Source: an uncultured Rubrobacteraceae bacterium
Lineage (GTDB): Bacteria; Actinomycetota; Rubrobacteria; Rubrobacterales; Rubrobacteraceae
Direction of reading: 5' to 3'
DNA length: 64,000 bases
NCBI GenBank assembly: GCA_902806095.1
Contig: CADCVF010000011.1
Coordinates: 60,405 to 124,404, forward strand
The notes beneath the pieces were generated by a model that searched no databases, was not told the origin of the DNA, and saw only the letters and a program-made list of their open reading frames with translations. Numbering within the stretch: position 1 is the first letter of the stretch; every line of letters starts with the position of its first letter. The translations under genes were made by a program, and so were the position numbers. Positions 36,032 through 44,978 of the stretch are shown piece after piece.

Positions 36032-37192
36032 CTACCTGCCCATCCCGACGCCCTGGGAGCGCTGCTCGGTCTTGCCCTCGGTCGCTAGCGAGGGGGCGTA
36101 CATGACTTCGGCTTTCTGGAACTCTTTTATGTTCTGGTAGCCGGTCGTCGCCATGCTGGTCCTCAAGGCGCCCATGAGATTGAGGGTGCCGTCATTCTCC
36201 CGCGCCGGCCCGACGAGTATCTCTTCCAATGAGCCCGTGGTCCTCGTGCTTATGCGGGTGCCGCGCGGGAGGGTCGGGTGGAACGTGGCCATCCCCCACG
36301 AGTAGCCGCGGCCCGGGGCTTCCTCCGCCCTGGCGAAGGCGCTGCCAAGCATCACGGCGTCGGCCCCGCAGGTTATGGCCTTGGCGATCTCACCGCCCGT
36401 GCGCATCCCACCGTCGGCGATGACGTTCACGTACTCACCGGTCTCGAGGTAGTGGCGCATGCGGGCTGCGGCGGCGTCGGCCACGGCCGTAGCCTGCGGC
36501 ACGCCCACCCCGATCACACCCCGCGTGGTGCAGATGCGCCCCGGCCCGACGCCGACTAGAACACCGACGGCACCCGTCCGCATGAGGTGGAGCGCCGTCG
36601 AGTAGCTCGCGCAGCCGCCGACTATCACGGGCACGTTCAGGGAAGGCACGAACTCCATCAGGTTCAATGGTTCGACAGATCTGGAGACGTGCTCGGCGGA
36701 GACTACCGTCCCCTGGACCACAAGTACGTCGAGGCCTGCCTCTATGGCCGCCCTGTGATAACGCTCGACCCGCTGGGGCGTGAGCGAGGCCGCCGCTATG
36801 ACGCCCTTGTCCTTTATCTCCTGCACGCGGCGGAAGATGAGCTCTTCTTTGATCGGCTCGGTGTAGATCTCCTGCATGACCCTCGTGGCCTTGTGCTCGG
36901 GGAGGCTCGCTATCTCCTCGAAGACGGGATCGGGGTCCTCGTACCTCGTCTGCAGACCCTCGAGGTTTAGTACGGCGAGGCCGCCCAGAGAACCGATGGT
37001 GCCCGCCGTCGCTGGATCGACAGCCGCATCCAATGCGCTGGCCAGGCAGGGCAGATCGAGGTTCAGGTTGCCTAAAGCCCAGGAGATGTCCACGTCCTCG
37101 GGGTCTCGGGTCCTGCGGCTCGGTACTATGGCGATCTCGTCGAGCCCGTAGGCCCGGCGCGCGGTCTTGCCTCTCCCTATCTCAATATCCAT
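36032..37192 (-). CDS. guaB3: GuaB3-type IMP dehydrogenase family protein
   Basis: 386 residues, without CBS domains. The N-terminus ([20 protein letters not shown] then [11 protein letters not shown]) is characteristic of the actinobacterial and cyanobacterial GuaB3 branch. The catalytic cysteine loop is [20 protein letters not shown], followed by [16 protein letters not shown]. The family is expected to oxidise IMP to XMP, upstream of GuaA, though the activity of GuaB3 proteins varies in reports. In Mycobacterium guaB2 lies just upstream; here its place holds microproteins and groEL. ATG at 37192. Confidence 0.9.
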   Translation of the reverse strand: MDIEIGRGKTARRAYGLDEIAIVPSRRTRDPEDVDISWALGNLNLDLPCLASALDAAVDPATAGTIGSLGGLAVLNLEGLQTRYEDPDPVFEEIASLPEHKATRVMQEIYTEPIKEELIFRRVQEIKDKGVIAAASLTPQRVERYHRAAIEAGLDVLVVQGTVVSAEHVSRSVEPLNLMEFVPSLNVPVIVGGCASYSTALHLMRTGAVGVLVGVGPGRICTTRGVIGVGVPQATAVADAAAARMRHYLETGEYVNVIADGGMRTGGEIAKAITCGADAVMLGSAFARAEEAPGRGYSWGMATFHPTLPRGTRISTRTTGSLEEILVGPARENDGTLNLMGALRTSMATTGYQNIKEFQKAEVMYAPSLATEGKTEQRSQGVGMGR

Positions 37193-37230
37193 GTGGGTGC
37201 TGAAGTTCCTTTCCGGTCGTCGCGGGCGGA

Positions 37231-37265
37231 TAGAAAGAAGCCCACGGAGAACTGCCTCCGTGGGC
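37231..37265 (-). terminator. Terminator upstream of guaB3
   Basis: A 10-bp perfect stem (GCCCACGGAG/CTCCGTGGGC, 6-nt loop) is followed on the minus strand by TTCTTTCTA. It would end transcripts of the microprotein cluster, or act as a leader attenuator for guaB3. Confidence 0.65.
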
Positions 37266-37347
37266 CCCGATACACTTTTCTGCCGGACTTTGCAATAAAG
37301 CTTATGCTACACCGCGACCGCCGCCAAGGTCAAGCAGCGGGCCAGTC

Positions 37348-37437
37348 CTAGAGTCCCGGTATTATCCCCAGGAGGGCCAGTATTACTAGCACGATGATAA
37401 CCACCACTGCGATGGTAACCAGATTGTTGTTACTCAC
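37348..37437 (-). CDS. Microprotein 1, single membrane helix
   Basis: 29 residues: VSNNNLVT followed by an unbroken Val/Ile/Leu helix ending GIIPGL. GTG start with GGGAGGTAG 4 nt upstream, a strong ribosome site for such a short frame. One membrane segment, no charged residues. Function unknown; it resembles the tiny hydrophobic peptides often seen next to stress genes. Confidence 0.6.
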   Translation of the reverse strand: MSNNNLVTIAVVVIIVLVILALLGIIPGL

Positions 37438-37485
37438 TGCTCTACCTCCCTGGAGACCCATTCTGCACCAGAAAGAGCTACCTCC

Positions 37486-37566
37486 TTAGAGGAGCCGCGA
37501 GAGCAACACCAAGATCAGGAGAATCAAAAGAATGACTACAAGTATCGGTATGAGCCCACCCCGCAC
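37486..37566 (-). CDS. Microprotein 2, single membrane helix
   Basis: 26 residues: VRGGLIPI, a Leu/Ile/Val helix, and SRLL at the end. GTG start at 37566 with GGGAGGTGAG upstream. Its length and layout match microprotein 3, suggesting a duplicated family. Function unknown. Confidence 0.6.
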   Translation of the reverse strand: MRGGLIPILVVILLILLILVLLSRLL

Positions 37567-37597
37567 TTTCTCACCTCCCTCGCCAGAGATCTTTTCC

Positions 37598-37678
37598 TCA
37601 AGTAACGAACGGCAACACTAGCACGGCCAGAAGGATCATCACCAGGACGACGACCACTATGGCGAGTCCCCTATCTAT
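37598..37678 (-). CDS. Microprotein 3, single membrane helix, start codon ATA or internal GTG
   Basis: Reading from ATA 37678 gives 26 residues (IDRGLAIVVVVLVMILLAV...), exactly the length of microprotein 2 and with the G-L pair at the same place. No ATG, GTG or TTG occupies that position, so either the start has mutated from ATG or translation begins at GTG 37657 (19 residues) behind AGGGGA 9 nt upstream. Tentative. Confidence 0.4.
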   Translation of the reverse strand: MDRGLAIVVVVLVMILLAVLVLPFVT

Positions 37679-37766
37679 CCTCCCTCACCTCGCTCCCTAT
37701 CTCTCGGTGGCCGGCTACAGCCGCAATATATACCTTCTGAGACCCAGGCGATACAGATTAGGTTAC

Positions 37767-37797
37767 GAAAAAGCGGCGCCCCTTTCGGGACGCCGCT
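37767..37797 (-). terminator. Rho-independent terminator of groEL
   Basis: On the minus strand the stem AGCGGCG...CGCCGCT with an inner CCC/GGG pairing is followed by TTTTTCG. A second hairpin, GAAGCTCT/AGAGCTTC, lies between it and the groEL stop. Confidence 0.8.
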
Positions 37798-37821
37798 GGT
37801 AGAAGCTCTTTGGAGAGCTTC

Positions 37822-39462
<1,641 letters not shown>

Positions 39463-39487
39463 TTAAACTAGGGCCGATTTCAACTGC

Positions 39488-39514
39488 CTGGCACTCTCCC
39501 GATCAGAGTGCCAA
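39488..39514. promoter_or_regulatory. CIRCE operator (HrcA binding site) of groEL
   Basis: CTGGCACTC, 9-nt spacer, GAGTGCCAA: the CIRCE inverted repeat with the standard spacing (consensus TTAGCACTC-N9-GAGTGCTAA). It lies just downstream of a minus-strand -10 (TATACT, 39528-39523) and 41-67 nt before the groEL start, so HrcA repression is expected. Confidence 0.9.
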
Positions 39515-39540
39515 TGTAGAGAGTATATGCCTGACGGGGT

Positions 39541-39546
39541 TACAAT
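39541..39546 (+). promoter_or_regulatory. -10 box of the zinc-ribbon gene, leaderless spacing
   Basis: TACAAT is followed by 6 nt and the GTG start at 39553, so the mRNA probably begins at the start codon. Confidence 0.6.
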
Positions 39547-39552
39547 TCAAAC

Positions 39553-39807
39553 GTGAGTATCTTCCACACTGACAGGATACCGAGCCTGAGCCGTCTGCCC
39601 AAGGAGCTGGGCCGTGAAGAACGCCCCTGCGGGCGTTGCGGCGGGCACACCGAGCACATCTTCTACAGGGTCCCGAAGAAGGTGATGTTGCTCTACGTCA
39701 AGGATCATCCAGAGAATCTGCACGCGACCTGTGTAGTGTGCGCGAGGAGCACGATCCTCACCGGCGAGGAACGCGGGCGAGTACTCGCCGCGAAACGCGG
39801 CGAGTAG
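39553..39807 (+). CDS. Small zinc-ribbon protein, function unknown
   Basis: 84 residues. Two cysteine pairs (CGRCGG and CVVCAR, about 35 residues apart) should bind one zinc. Between them is FYRVPKKVMLLYVKDHPENL. I do not recognise a named family. It is divergent from groEL and seems to have a leaderless transcript. The last codons and stop lie inside an 11-bp hairpin (39782-39806) that begins repeat copy 6. Confidence 0.6.
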   Translation: MSIFHTDRIPSLSRLPKELGREERPCGRCGGHTEHIFYRVPKKVMLLYVKDHPENLHATCVVCARSTILTGEERGRVLAAKRGE

Positions 39808-39965
39808 CAATTCAGCACGCTACGCCCTTCGGGCTTCGCTTGTCAGCACGGCGCTTCGCGCCTCTCAGCATGTCAGCCAGAGCTTGCGCACGAGTAAGCT
39901 GAAATGCTGACTAGCGGAGGCGAAGCCTGAGCGTGCTGAAATGCGCGTTTTGCCTCGCAAACCGC
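39782..39965. repeat. TCAGC/GCTGA composite inverted repeat, copy 6, between convergent genes
   Basis: Left outer hairpin TACTCGCCGCG/CGCGGCGAGTA contains the zinc-ribbon gene stop codon. Then come ATTCAGC, a GCCCTTCGGGC hairpin, TTGTCAGC, GGCGCTTCGCGCC, TCTCAGCATGTCAGC, a CTTGCGCACGAG centre, and GCTGAAATGCTGA ... GTGCTGAAATGC. The right outer hairpin (39945-39965, one mismatch) ends 2 nt before the tsaD stop codon. Confidence 0.85.
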
Positions 39966-39967
39966 TT

Positions 39968-40957
39968 TCAGATGCTGCGGGCGTTGAGAGAGAGGTATTC
40001 GGGGAAGGGGACAGCGGGAGACCTCGCGGCGGCGGCCCCGATCATGGCCGCGTTATCCGTGCACAGTTCCGGCGGAGGGACGACGAGGCCTGTTCTGGTC
40101 CTCGCGCATCGTTCTTCGAGCGTACGGCGCAGGAGGGTGTTGGCGGCGACCCCGCCTGCTACGACGACTGTGGACGCATCTTGGAGATCCACGGCTCGAA
40201 GGAGCTTGCGGGTGAGGGCCTCGACTACGGCGGCCTCATAGCCGGCGGCCAGGTGTGGCAGTTCCTCGAAGAGTTGCTCGCTGTCCATGGCCTTTAGCTT
40301 GTAAAGCAGGCTCGTCTTGAGGCCGGAGAAACTGAAGTCGAGCTTGTCCTTGCCCTTGAGGCCTACGGGGAAGTCGTAGCGGTCAGCGTCCCCGCCGCGC
40401 GCGGCTTCAGAGATCGCGGGCCCTCCAGGGAAACCGAGGCCCAGCATCCTCGCGCCCTTATCCAGTGCCTCGCCTGCGGCGTCGTCGAGCGTCTCGCCGA
40501 GGAGTAGCATGTTGCAGTTCTGATCTACGGAGTAGAGGGCCGTATGCCCGCCGGAGGCGATCAGGGCCACGAACGGCGGCTCTAGTTCTAGATCTGTGAG
40601 GTAAGCGGCGGCGACGTGGCCTTCCAGGTGGTTCACGGGGACCAGCGGGAGCCCGCTGGCGTAGGCCAGTCCCTTGGCCGCCGCGACCCCGACGAGAAGG
40701 GCCCCGATCAAACCCGGCCTCACCGTCACGGCGACGCTGCTGACTTCGTCGAGGGAGATGCCGGCCTCGGAGAGTGACCTCTGCACGACCCCGTCGAGAC
40801 GTTCGAGGTGGGCACGGGAGGCAACCTCGGGGACCACGCCGCCGTAGCGCGCGTGCTCGGTCTGAGTGTGCACGACGTTCGAGAGGGTGCGCCGCCCGTC
40901 GGGCTCCACGACCGCGGAGCAGGTGTCGTCGCAGGAGGTCTCTAACGCAAGGATCAT
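39968..40957 (-). CDS. tsaD: tRNA N6-threonylcarbamoyladenosine transferase
   Basis: 329 residues. Transfers the threonylcarbamoyl group to A37 of ANN-decoding tRNAs with TsaB and TsaE. Family start ILALETSCDDTCSAVVE, metal-binding histidines in VNHLEGHVAAAYL, ALIASGGHTALYSV, and VAGGVAANTLLRR. ATG at 40957; TATAAA on the minus strand ends 6 nt upstream, which suggests a leaderless mRNA. It has its own promoter, apart from the tsaE-tsaB-rimI operon. Confidence 0.96.
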   Translation of the reverse strand: MILALETSCDDTCSAVVEPDGRRTLSNVVHTQTEHARYGGVVPEVASRAHLERLDGVVQRSLSEAGISLDEVSSVAVTVRPGLIGALLVGVAAAKGLAYASGLPLVPVNHLEGHVAAAYLTDLELEPPFVALIASGGHTALYSVDQNCNMLLLGETLDDAAGEALDKGARMLGLGFPGGPAISEAARGGDADRYDFPVGLKGKDKLDFSFSGLKTSLLYKLKAMDSEQLFEELPHLAAGYEAAVVEALTRKLLRAVDLQDASTVVVAGGVAANTLLRRTLEERCARTRTGLVVPPPELCTDNAAMIGAAAARSPAVPFPEYLSLNARSI

Positions 40958-40963
40958 GGTTTG

Positions 40964-40969
40964 TTTATA
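40964..40969 (-). promoter_or_regulatory. -10 box of tsaD, leaderless spacing
   Basis: TATAAA on the minus strand, then 6 nt and ATG. No ribosome site fits. Confidence 0.55.
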
Positions 40970-40998
40970 GCATTCCGGCGAACCTGAGGAACCGTATT

Positions 40999-41073
40999 GA
41001 ATTGTGAAGTTGGAATTGTGAATTAGGAACGGGCTTCGCGGTGGACCATTCTAGATTCATAATTCTCAATTTC
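40999..41073. repeat. AT-rich inverted/direct repeat between tsaD and a small membrane gene
   Basis: GAATTGTGAA occurs twice (40999-41008, 41013-41022). An imperfect inverted partner follows: CTAGATTCATAATTC at 41051-41065, extending to CAATTTC. The composition contrasts with the GC-rich surroundings. It lies between two outward-facing leaderless-type promoters. Confidence 0.5.
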
Positions 41074-41080
41074 GGCAGGA

Positions 41081-41086
41081 TATACT
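41081..41086 (+). promoter_or_regulatory. -10 box of the small membrane protein gene
   Basis: TATACT with 7 nt to ATG 41094; near-leaderless spacing. Confidence 0.5.
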
Positions 41087-41093
41087 TGATGTT

Positions 41094-41348
41094 ATGCGGA
41101 TCTTCTCACTCTTGTTCGCCTCTATCGCGTTGGTGATGCTGACGATGTTTCTCATCTACGTTTTCAGGGGGCCTGTAGACCCTCTGATCGCGGGCGGCAT
41201 CTTCGTCTCTTTTCTTTCCTGCCTCATCCCAGCGCTGTTGTTGCTGAAGCCTTTCGAGCCCAGGGAGGAGCTCCTGCGGCGCAGGGAGAAAGCCCGCAAG
41301 GAACGCGAGGAGCGACGGAGTTCTACCAATGAACCTCGTCGAGGTTGA
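41094..41348 (+). CDS. Small two-helix membrane protein, unknown
   Basis: 84 residues. Two membrane segments (about 3-24 and 32-52) and a highly charged cytoplasmic tail (EELLRRREKARKEREERR). No family recognised. Its 3' end overlaps the convergent rimI gene by 26 nt. Confidence 0.6.
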   Translation: MRIFSLLFASIALVMLTMFLIYVFRGPVDPLIAGGIFVSFLSCLIPALLLLKPFEPREELLRRREKARKEREERRSSTNEPRRG

Positions 41349-41775
41349 GGGTCATAAGCAATGCGTCCTCGTCCCCATAGTAGCGGGGCCTGCGACCCGT
41401 CGTCCTGAAGCCGAGCGACTCGTAGAGATCCAGGGCCGCCACGTTGGTCGGACGCACCTCGAGGTGGACGTGGCTGGCGTTGGGATAAGCGGCGAGTGCG
41501 GCACCGATCAGGGCGCGGGCGTGTCCGCGCCTGCGGTACTCGGGTCTTACAGCGATGGTGGTGATGTGCAACTCACCGAGGACGTGGCGGACCCCGATGT
41601 GGCCGGTGACCTCGCCACTGTCTTCGATCACCAGGTAGAGGCCATAGGGACTCCCGAGCTCCCCGCGCCAGATCGCAGCACTCCAGGGACGGGGTAGGGA
41701 CAATGCGTCTATCTCCATAACGGAGGGGAGATCCCCGGCCTCCATCCGGCGCAGGTGCGACCCAGCCTCGCTCAA
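41323..41775 (-). CDS. rimI: Ribosomal-protein-S18-alanine N-acetyltransferase family protein
   Basis: 150 residues. GNAT fold with the acetyl-CoA loop VRPEYRRRGHARALIG and HVHLEVRPTNVAALDLYESLGF. The position after tsaB, as in other actinobacteria, supports RimI, an N-terminal acetyltransferase. The start overlaps the tsaB stop by 4 nt. Confidence 0.9.
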   Translation of the reverse strand: MSEAGSHLRRMEAGDLPSVMEIDALSLPRPWSAAIWRGELGSPYGLYLVIEDSGEVTGHIGVRHVLGELHITTIAVRPEYRRRGHARALIGAALAAYPNASHVHLEVRPTNVAALDLYESLGFRTTGRRPRYYGDEDALLMTLNLDEVHW

Positions 41776-42437
41776 GGACGACTCCAGGGGTTTAGGTCGC
41801 GCCGAACCTCGGCATCGGGTTCGCGGACGTAGATGGGGACGAGATCTTCGGAGTTCACGGGGGTAAGATCGGCAGAGATGATATGCCCGACCGCCGTGAC
41901 CCTGTGGAGCGGAGAGTTCTCAGGCGGTATGTGCCCAAGACTGGAGAGCTCCCCACGGTAACGCAAGGCACCGTCGCCGACTATGAACGGTCTTCCCTCT
42001 ACCGAAAGCTCCTCAGGCCTGTCGCAGTACATGCCCGTCGTCGGCCCGGCCTCTGAAAACCTGCGGGCGAAGACCTGCCCCCTCCTGGCGTCGAGTACGG
42101 CGAGCACGTCCCCCGAACACGAGAGCGCGGGGGCGGCGAGGGCGTCGAGGGTCGAGTTCTTCGACAGGGAGATGCCTGTGCCGGCGGAGAGCGCGCGGGC
42201 CGTCGCTGCCGCTATGCGGATGCCCGTAAAGGTTCCCGGCCCCACCCCGGCGAGCAGGATCTCCACGGAGCCGAGATCCTCCCCCGCGAGGTCGAGGGCG
42301 GCGTGTATGGCGGGGAGCAATGTCTCTGAGGCCCCGCGGGCTGTAACAGAGACCTCGGCGAGCACCTCGTGGCCGTTCTCGCGGGCGAGGGCGACGGTGG
42401 TCACGGGCGTCGAAGCATCGAGGGCCAGAATCAGCAA
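41772..42437 (-). CDS. tsaB: tRNA threonylcarbamoyladenosine biosynthesis protein TsaB
   Basis: About 221 residues. LLILALDASTPVTTVALARE begins the ASKHA fold, then LLAGVGPGTFTGIRIAAATA and LAVLDARRGQVFAR. It is the scaffold partner of TsaD. TTG 42437 is chosen because it puts the conserved ILALD at the N-terminus; it overlaps the tsaE stop by 7 nt. A longer reading to 42554 would overlap tsaE with unrelated sequence. Confidence 0.92.
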   Translation of the reverse strand: MLILALDASTPVTTVALARENGHEVLAEVSVTARGASETLLPAIHAALDLAGEDLGSVEILLAGVGPGTFTGIRIAAATARALSAGTGISLSKNSTLDALAAPALSCSGDVLAVLDARRGQVFARRFSEAGPTTGMYCDRPEELSVEGRPFIVGDGALRYRGELSSLGHIPPENSPLHRVTAVGHIISADLTPVNSEDLVPIYVREPDAEVRRDLNPWSRP

Positions 42438-42880
42438 GTCGCCAGACGCTCTGCGGCAGGCCCATCGAGTCTGATGCGCCGCGTGGTCGGTGTCTCGTGA
42501 TGGATGTGGACGATAGAAGGGTTCTCGATAACGCCGAGCGCAGGCTCGGCCCACTCGATAAACGTCACGGCATCGGGTTCTATGTAGTCGTCGAGCTCGA
42601 GCGCGTCGCGGTCTTCGATCCCCTCGAGACGGTAGAGATCCATGTGGTTGACGGTCACACGTCGCCCGTCCTTGAGCCCTTCGTAGCCGCGGGCGAGCTG
42701 GTAGGTCGGGCTCGTAATCCTCTCAGTGACACCTAGAGCTCTGGCAGCGGCCCGCACGAAGGTGGTCTTGCCGGCGCCGACTTCGCCCGAGAGCACGACG
42801 ACGTCACCTGGGCCGAGCACCCGCGCAACCCTGGAGGCCAGCTCCTCGAGCATAGCCTCCTTCAGGCCCTCGAGCTCCAC
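42431..42880 (-). CDS. tsaE: tRNA threonylcarbamoyladenosine biosynthesis ATPase TsaE
   Basis: About 149 residues. P-loop VVLSGEVGAGKTTFVRAAAR, ITSPTYQLARGY, NHMDLYRLEG and TFIEWAEPALG. It drives turnover of the TsaB-TsaD complex. GTG 42880 is the likely start. A CTG at 42904 that overlaps the upstream stop would add eight residues, and ATG 42853 is also possible. Upstream frame sequence beyond that belongs to the glycosylase gene. Confidence 0.92.
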   Translation of the reverse strand: MELEGLKEAMLEELASRVARVLGPGDVVVLSGEVGAGKTTFVRAAARALGVTERITSPTYQLARGYEGLKDGRRVTVNHMDLYRLEGIEDRDALELDDYIEPDAVTFIEWAEPALGVIENPSIVHIHHETPTTRRIRLDGPAAERLATC

Positions 42881-42897
42881 GGGATGATCCCGGAACT

Positions 42898-43530
42898 CTA
42901 CCAGAGCCCCGGCTGGACCGGTTCCCGCTCTGCGTCGGGGGAGCGGGTGACGTTCATGGTCTCGTAGGTTGAGGGCCGCTCGGCCTCGAGGAGTTCGGGC
43001 AGGCGGGAGAAATCCGAGACGAGGAGTGCCCGGTCTGCGGGAGTATAGAGGGCGCGCTGAAGCGAGAGTGTCGGGAAGACGTAGCGGCCGTCGAGCGGGA
43101 TCGCACGCCCCCTGATGCGCGAGACGGACTCTTTCCTCCCCGTGAGTATCCGGCTGGGCAGGTCTCCGAGTGCCACGACGACCCTGGGGTCGACGGCCGC
43201 GAGCTGGGAGACGAGGTAAGGCCGGCAGGAGCTCACCTCGGAGGGCTTCGGGGGCCGGGGCGGAGATCCCGGCGGGCGGCACTTGACCAGCGTGGTCAGA
43301 TAGACTTTCTCGCGCCCGAGCTCGAGAGACTCGAGCAGACGGTCCAGGAGCATCCCCGAGGCTCCCAGAAAAGGTTTGCCCCCCTCATCCTCGTTGAAGC
43401 CCGGTGCCTCACCGACTATGAATAGCCCGGCGTTCAGCGGTCCGTCGCCGAAGACGACCTGTGTCCTGGAGTGGCACAACCCGCACTTCGTACAGCCCAG
43501 GGCCTCCTTCTGGGCCTCCGCGAAGTCCAA
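42898..43530 (-). CDS. Type-4-like uracil-DNA glycosylase with altered motif B
   Basis: About 210 residues. Four Fe-S cysteines are visible (CTKCGLC... and KCRPP...SCRPY). Motif A GEAPGFNEDEGGKPFLG is normal for type 4 enzymes, which remove uracil from DNA. At the second motif, where Thermus UDGa reads VFPMFHPAYLLR, this protein reads VFPTLSLQRALY: same length, but the His-Pro is gone. That may change activity or specificity. TTG 43530 follows the pspC stop by 5 nt. It sits in the same operon as tsaE. Confidence 0.82.
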   Translation of the reverse strand: MDFAEAQKEALGCTKCGLCHSRTQVVFGDGPLNAGLFIVGEAPGFNEDEGGKPFLGASGMLLDRLLESLELGREKVYLTTLVKCRPPGSPPRPPKPSEVSSCRPYLVSQLAAVDPRVVVALGDLPSRILTGRKESVSRIRGRAIPLDGRYVFPTLSLQRALYTPADRALLVSDFSRLPELLEAERPSTYETMNVTRSPDAEREPVQPGLW

Positions 43531-43535
43531 AGCGC

Positions 43536-43736
43536 CTAGAACTCGTCGCTCTCTGGGAGCGTGAAGCCGAGCAACAGGTAGATCACGAAGGCCACCAGCG
43601 TGCTCGGACCGGGGATGATCGCGGCGATCACCACCGTGGCGAGCCGCACTAAATTGGAGTTCCAACCGTAGGTGTTGGCCACGCCACCGCAGACGCCCCG
43701 AATCCAACGATCCCTCTTCGCCCTCTCGAAGTTCAA
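43536..43736 (-). CDS. PspC-domain protein
   Basis: 66 residues: KRDRWIRGVCGGVANTYGWN, then two hydrophobic segments with FVIYLLLGFTLPE. This is the PspC core, a membrane-stress-associated domain. TTG 43736 has AGGAGGT 7 nt upstream; upstream frame sequence does not belong. It is a short, single-domain version. Confidence 0.85.
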   Translation of the reverse strand: MNFERAKRDRWIRGVCGGVANTYGWNSNLVRLATVVIAAIIPGPSTLVAFVIYLLLGFTLPESDEF

Positions 43737-43793
43737 GACCCCTACCTCCTCTAGCCCCGCGGGGCCGCTACACTCTCGGCGCGATTCTACATT

Positions 43794-43844
43794 ACAGCAT
43801 GTCAGCATTTCAGCACTTCAGCTTGTCAGGTTGCTGAGTGCTGG
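43794..43844. repeat. TCAGC repeat, copy 7 (reduced)
   Basis: Four TCAGC-type boxes in a row (CAGCATGTCAGCATTTCAGC, ACTTCAGC, TTGTCAGG) meet GCTGAGTGCTGG, with no long spacer hairpins. It lies between the HD-domain gene end and the pspC start. Confidence 0.65.
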
Positions 43845-43870
43845 ACGGGTTAGTGGTTTCGGGGTGGGGA

Positions 43871-44620
43871 TCAGAGGAGTCGTGGAAGTCGGGTGAATGC
43901 GGGGTTGTCCCCTGTCCCTCGGGCTGCGAGAAGTCTGAGATAGCTGGCCGCGTACCCGACGTCGGCGCCGGACGCGGGAGAGGAGATCGTTCCTTCCAAT
44001 GCTGCATAATCGGGCAGGGGGTGGGGACCAAGGTCGCGACTGATGCGCAGGAACCAGGTACAGAGCTCCTCGTGGCGGCGCAGGTGCTCGGGCTTTAGGC
44101 GCGGGCCCTGGGCGGCTAGGCGGTCGGCCCAACTCAAGACGGCGAGCTCTTCGCCGAAGGGTCCGGCGGCGCGGGCGAGTCTCTCCGGCGGGTAGTCGGT
44201 GCTGGGGTTGCCCATAAAGCCTATCTTCAAGTGCAACCCGGTCAGGGTCGACGCGAGATCTGTCTCCCCCGCCGACAGGCCGAGCCTGCGGCCGATGCGC
44301 CGGACCATCCCAGCGCCGAGAGAATCATGGGAGACGAAGAGAACCCTGCCTTCGAACTCGCCGCGGGTAACGGGCTTGGCCACGTCGTGCAACAGGGCGG
44401 CGAGGCGCAGGTCCTGTACGCGATCTTCCCGAACGCGGGCGCCAACCCTGCCCTCCTCGAGTTCGCGCTCGACACCCCGGATGACCTCGATGACGTGGTC
44501 CAGGGTGTTCAGGTGATGATACTGGCTACCTTCCAGTTCGCGGGCGAGCGAGAGCTCGGGGACGATCTCGAGTAGGCAGGCGGTATCCAGCGGGGGGTCG
44601 AGGGCCGCGTGGAAGTCCAA
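43871..44620 (-). CDS. HD-domain phosphohydrolase
   Basis: About 249 residues. Metal ligands of the HD fold: QYHHLNTLDHVIEVIRG, LAALLHDVAKPVTRG, FVSHDSLGAGMVRRI and WADRLAAQG. It resembles the HD part of bacterial tRNA nucleotidyltransferases but lacks the nucleotidyltransferase head. Substrate unknown; probably a nucleotide or phosphodiester. TTG 44620 lies 4 nt after the upstream stop; longer frames would overlap that gene. Confidence 0.75.
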   Translation of the reverse strand: MDFHAALDPPLDTACLLEIVPELSLARELEGSQYHHLNTLDHVIEVIRGVERELEEGRVGARVREDRVQDLRLAALLHDVAKPVTRGEFEGRVLFVSHDSLGAGMVRRIGRRLGLSAGETDLASTLTGLHLKIGFMGNPSTDYPPERLARAAGPFGEELAVLSWADRLAAQGPRLKPEHLRRHEELCTWFLRISRDLGPHPLPDYAALEGTISSPASGADVGYAASYLRLLAARGTGDNPAFTRLPRLL

Positions 44621-44624
44621 GGTT

Positions 44625-44978
44625 CTAGCGTCGGCGTCGGGTCTTCTTACGGCTCGTATTGGGGTTGGGACGTCCCTTGAGCGAGGAGGCGCCGTCCTCC
44701 TGGTCGCCTTCGCCCGTGGCCTGTTTTCCTGACTTGTTCTGTTTCCGGGCTTCGGCCACACGCCTGTTCCTACTGCGCTCCACGAGTGCGTAGACGAACG
44801 TGAAGATGAAGAAGAATATGACCGCGTTCACGAGCAGGCTGACGATTTGACCCTGGGTGTCCAGGTTGAAGCTGCTGCCTGGGAACGCGACGCTAAGGAG
44901 GTAGAGCAGGCCGAGGTAGATGGCGATGACTATCGCCGACCTCCTGGCGGCTGACTTCCACTTAAGGTCCTCGAACAT
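44625..44978 (-). CDS. Membrane protein with basic tail, unknown
   Basis: 117 residues. Two membrane segments (about 14-33 and 45-66) followed by a Lys/Arg-rich tail ending KKTRRRR. No family recognised. The start overlaps the alr end by 17 nt, so it belongs to the alr operon. Confidence 0.65.
   Translation of the reverse strand: MFEDLKWKSAARRSAIVIAIYLGLLYLLSVAFPGSSFNLDTQGQIVSLLVNAVIFFFIFTFVYALVERSRNRRVAEARKQNKSGKQATGEGDQEDGASSLKGRPNPNTSRKKTRRRR

Noticed and set aside
37193..37347. Purine riboswitch before guaB3
   Set aside because: No recognisable purine-aptamer core; the hairpin with a T-rich tail is better read as a terminator.
42905..43282. N-terminal extension of TsaE
   Set aside because: It lies wholly inside the glycosylase gene and is not TsaE-like.
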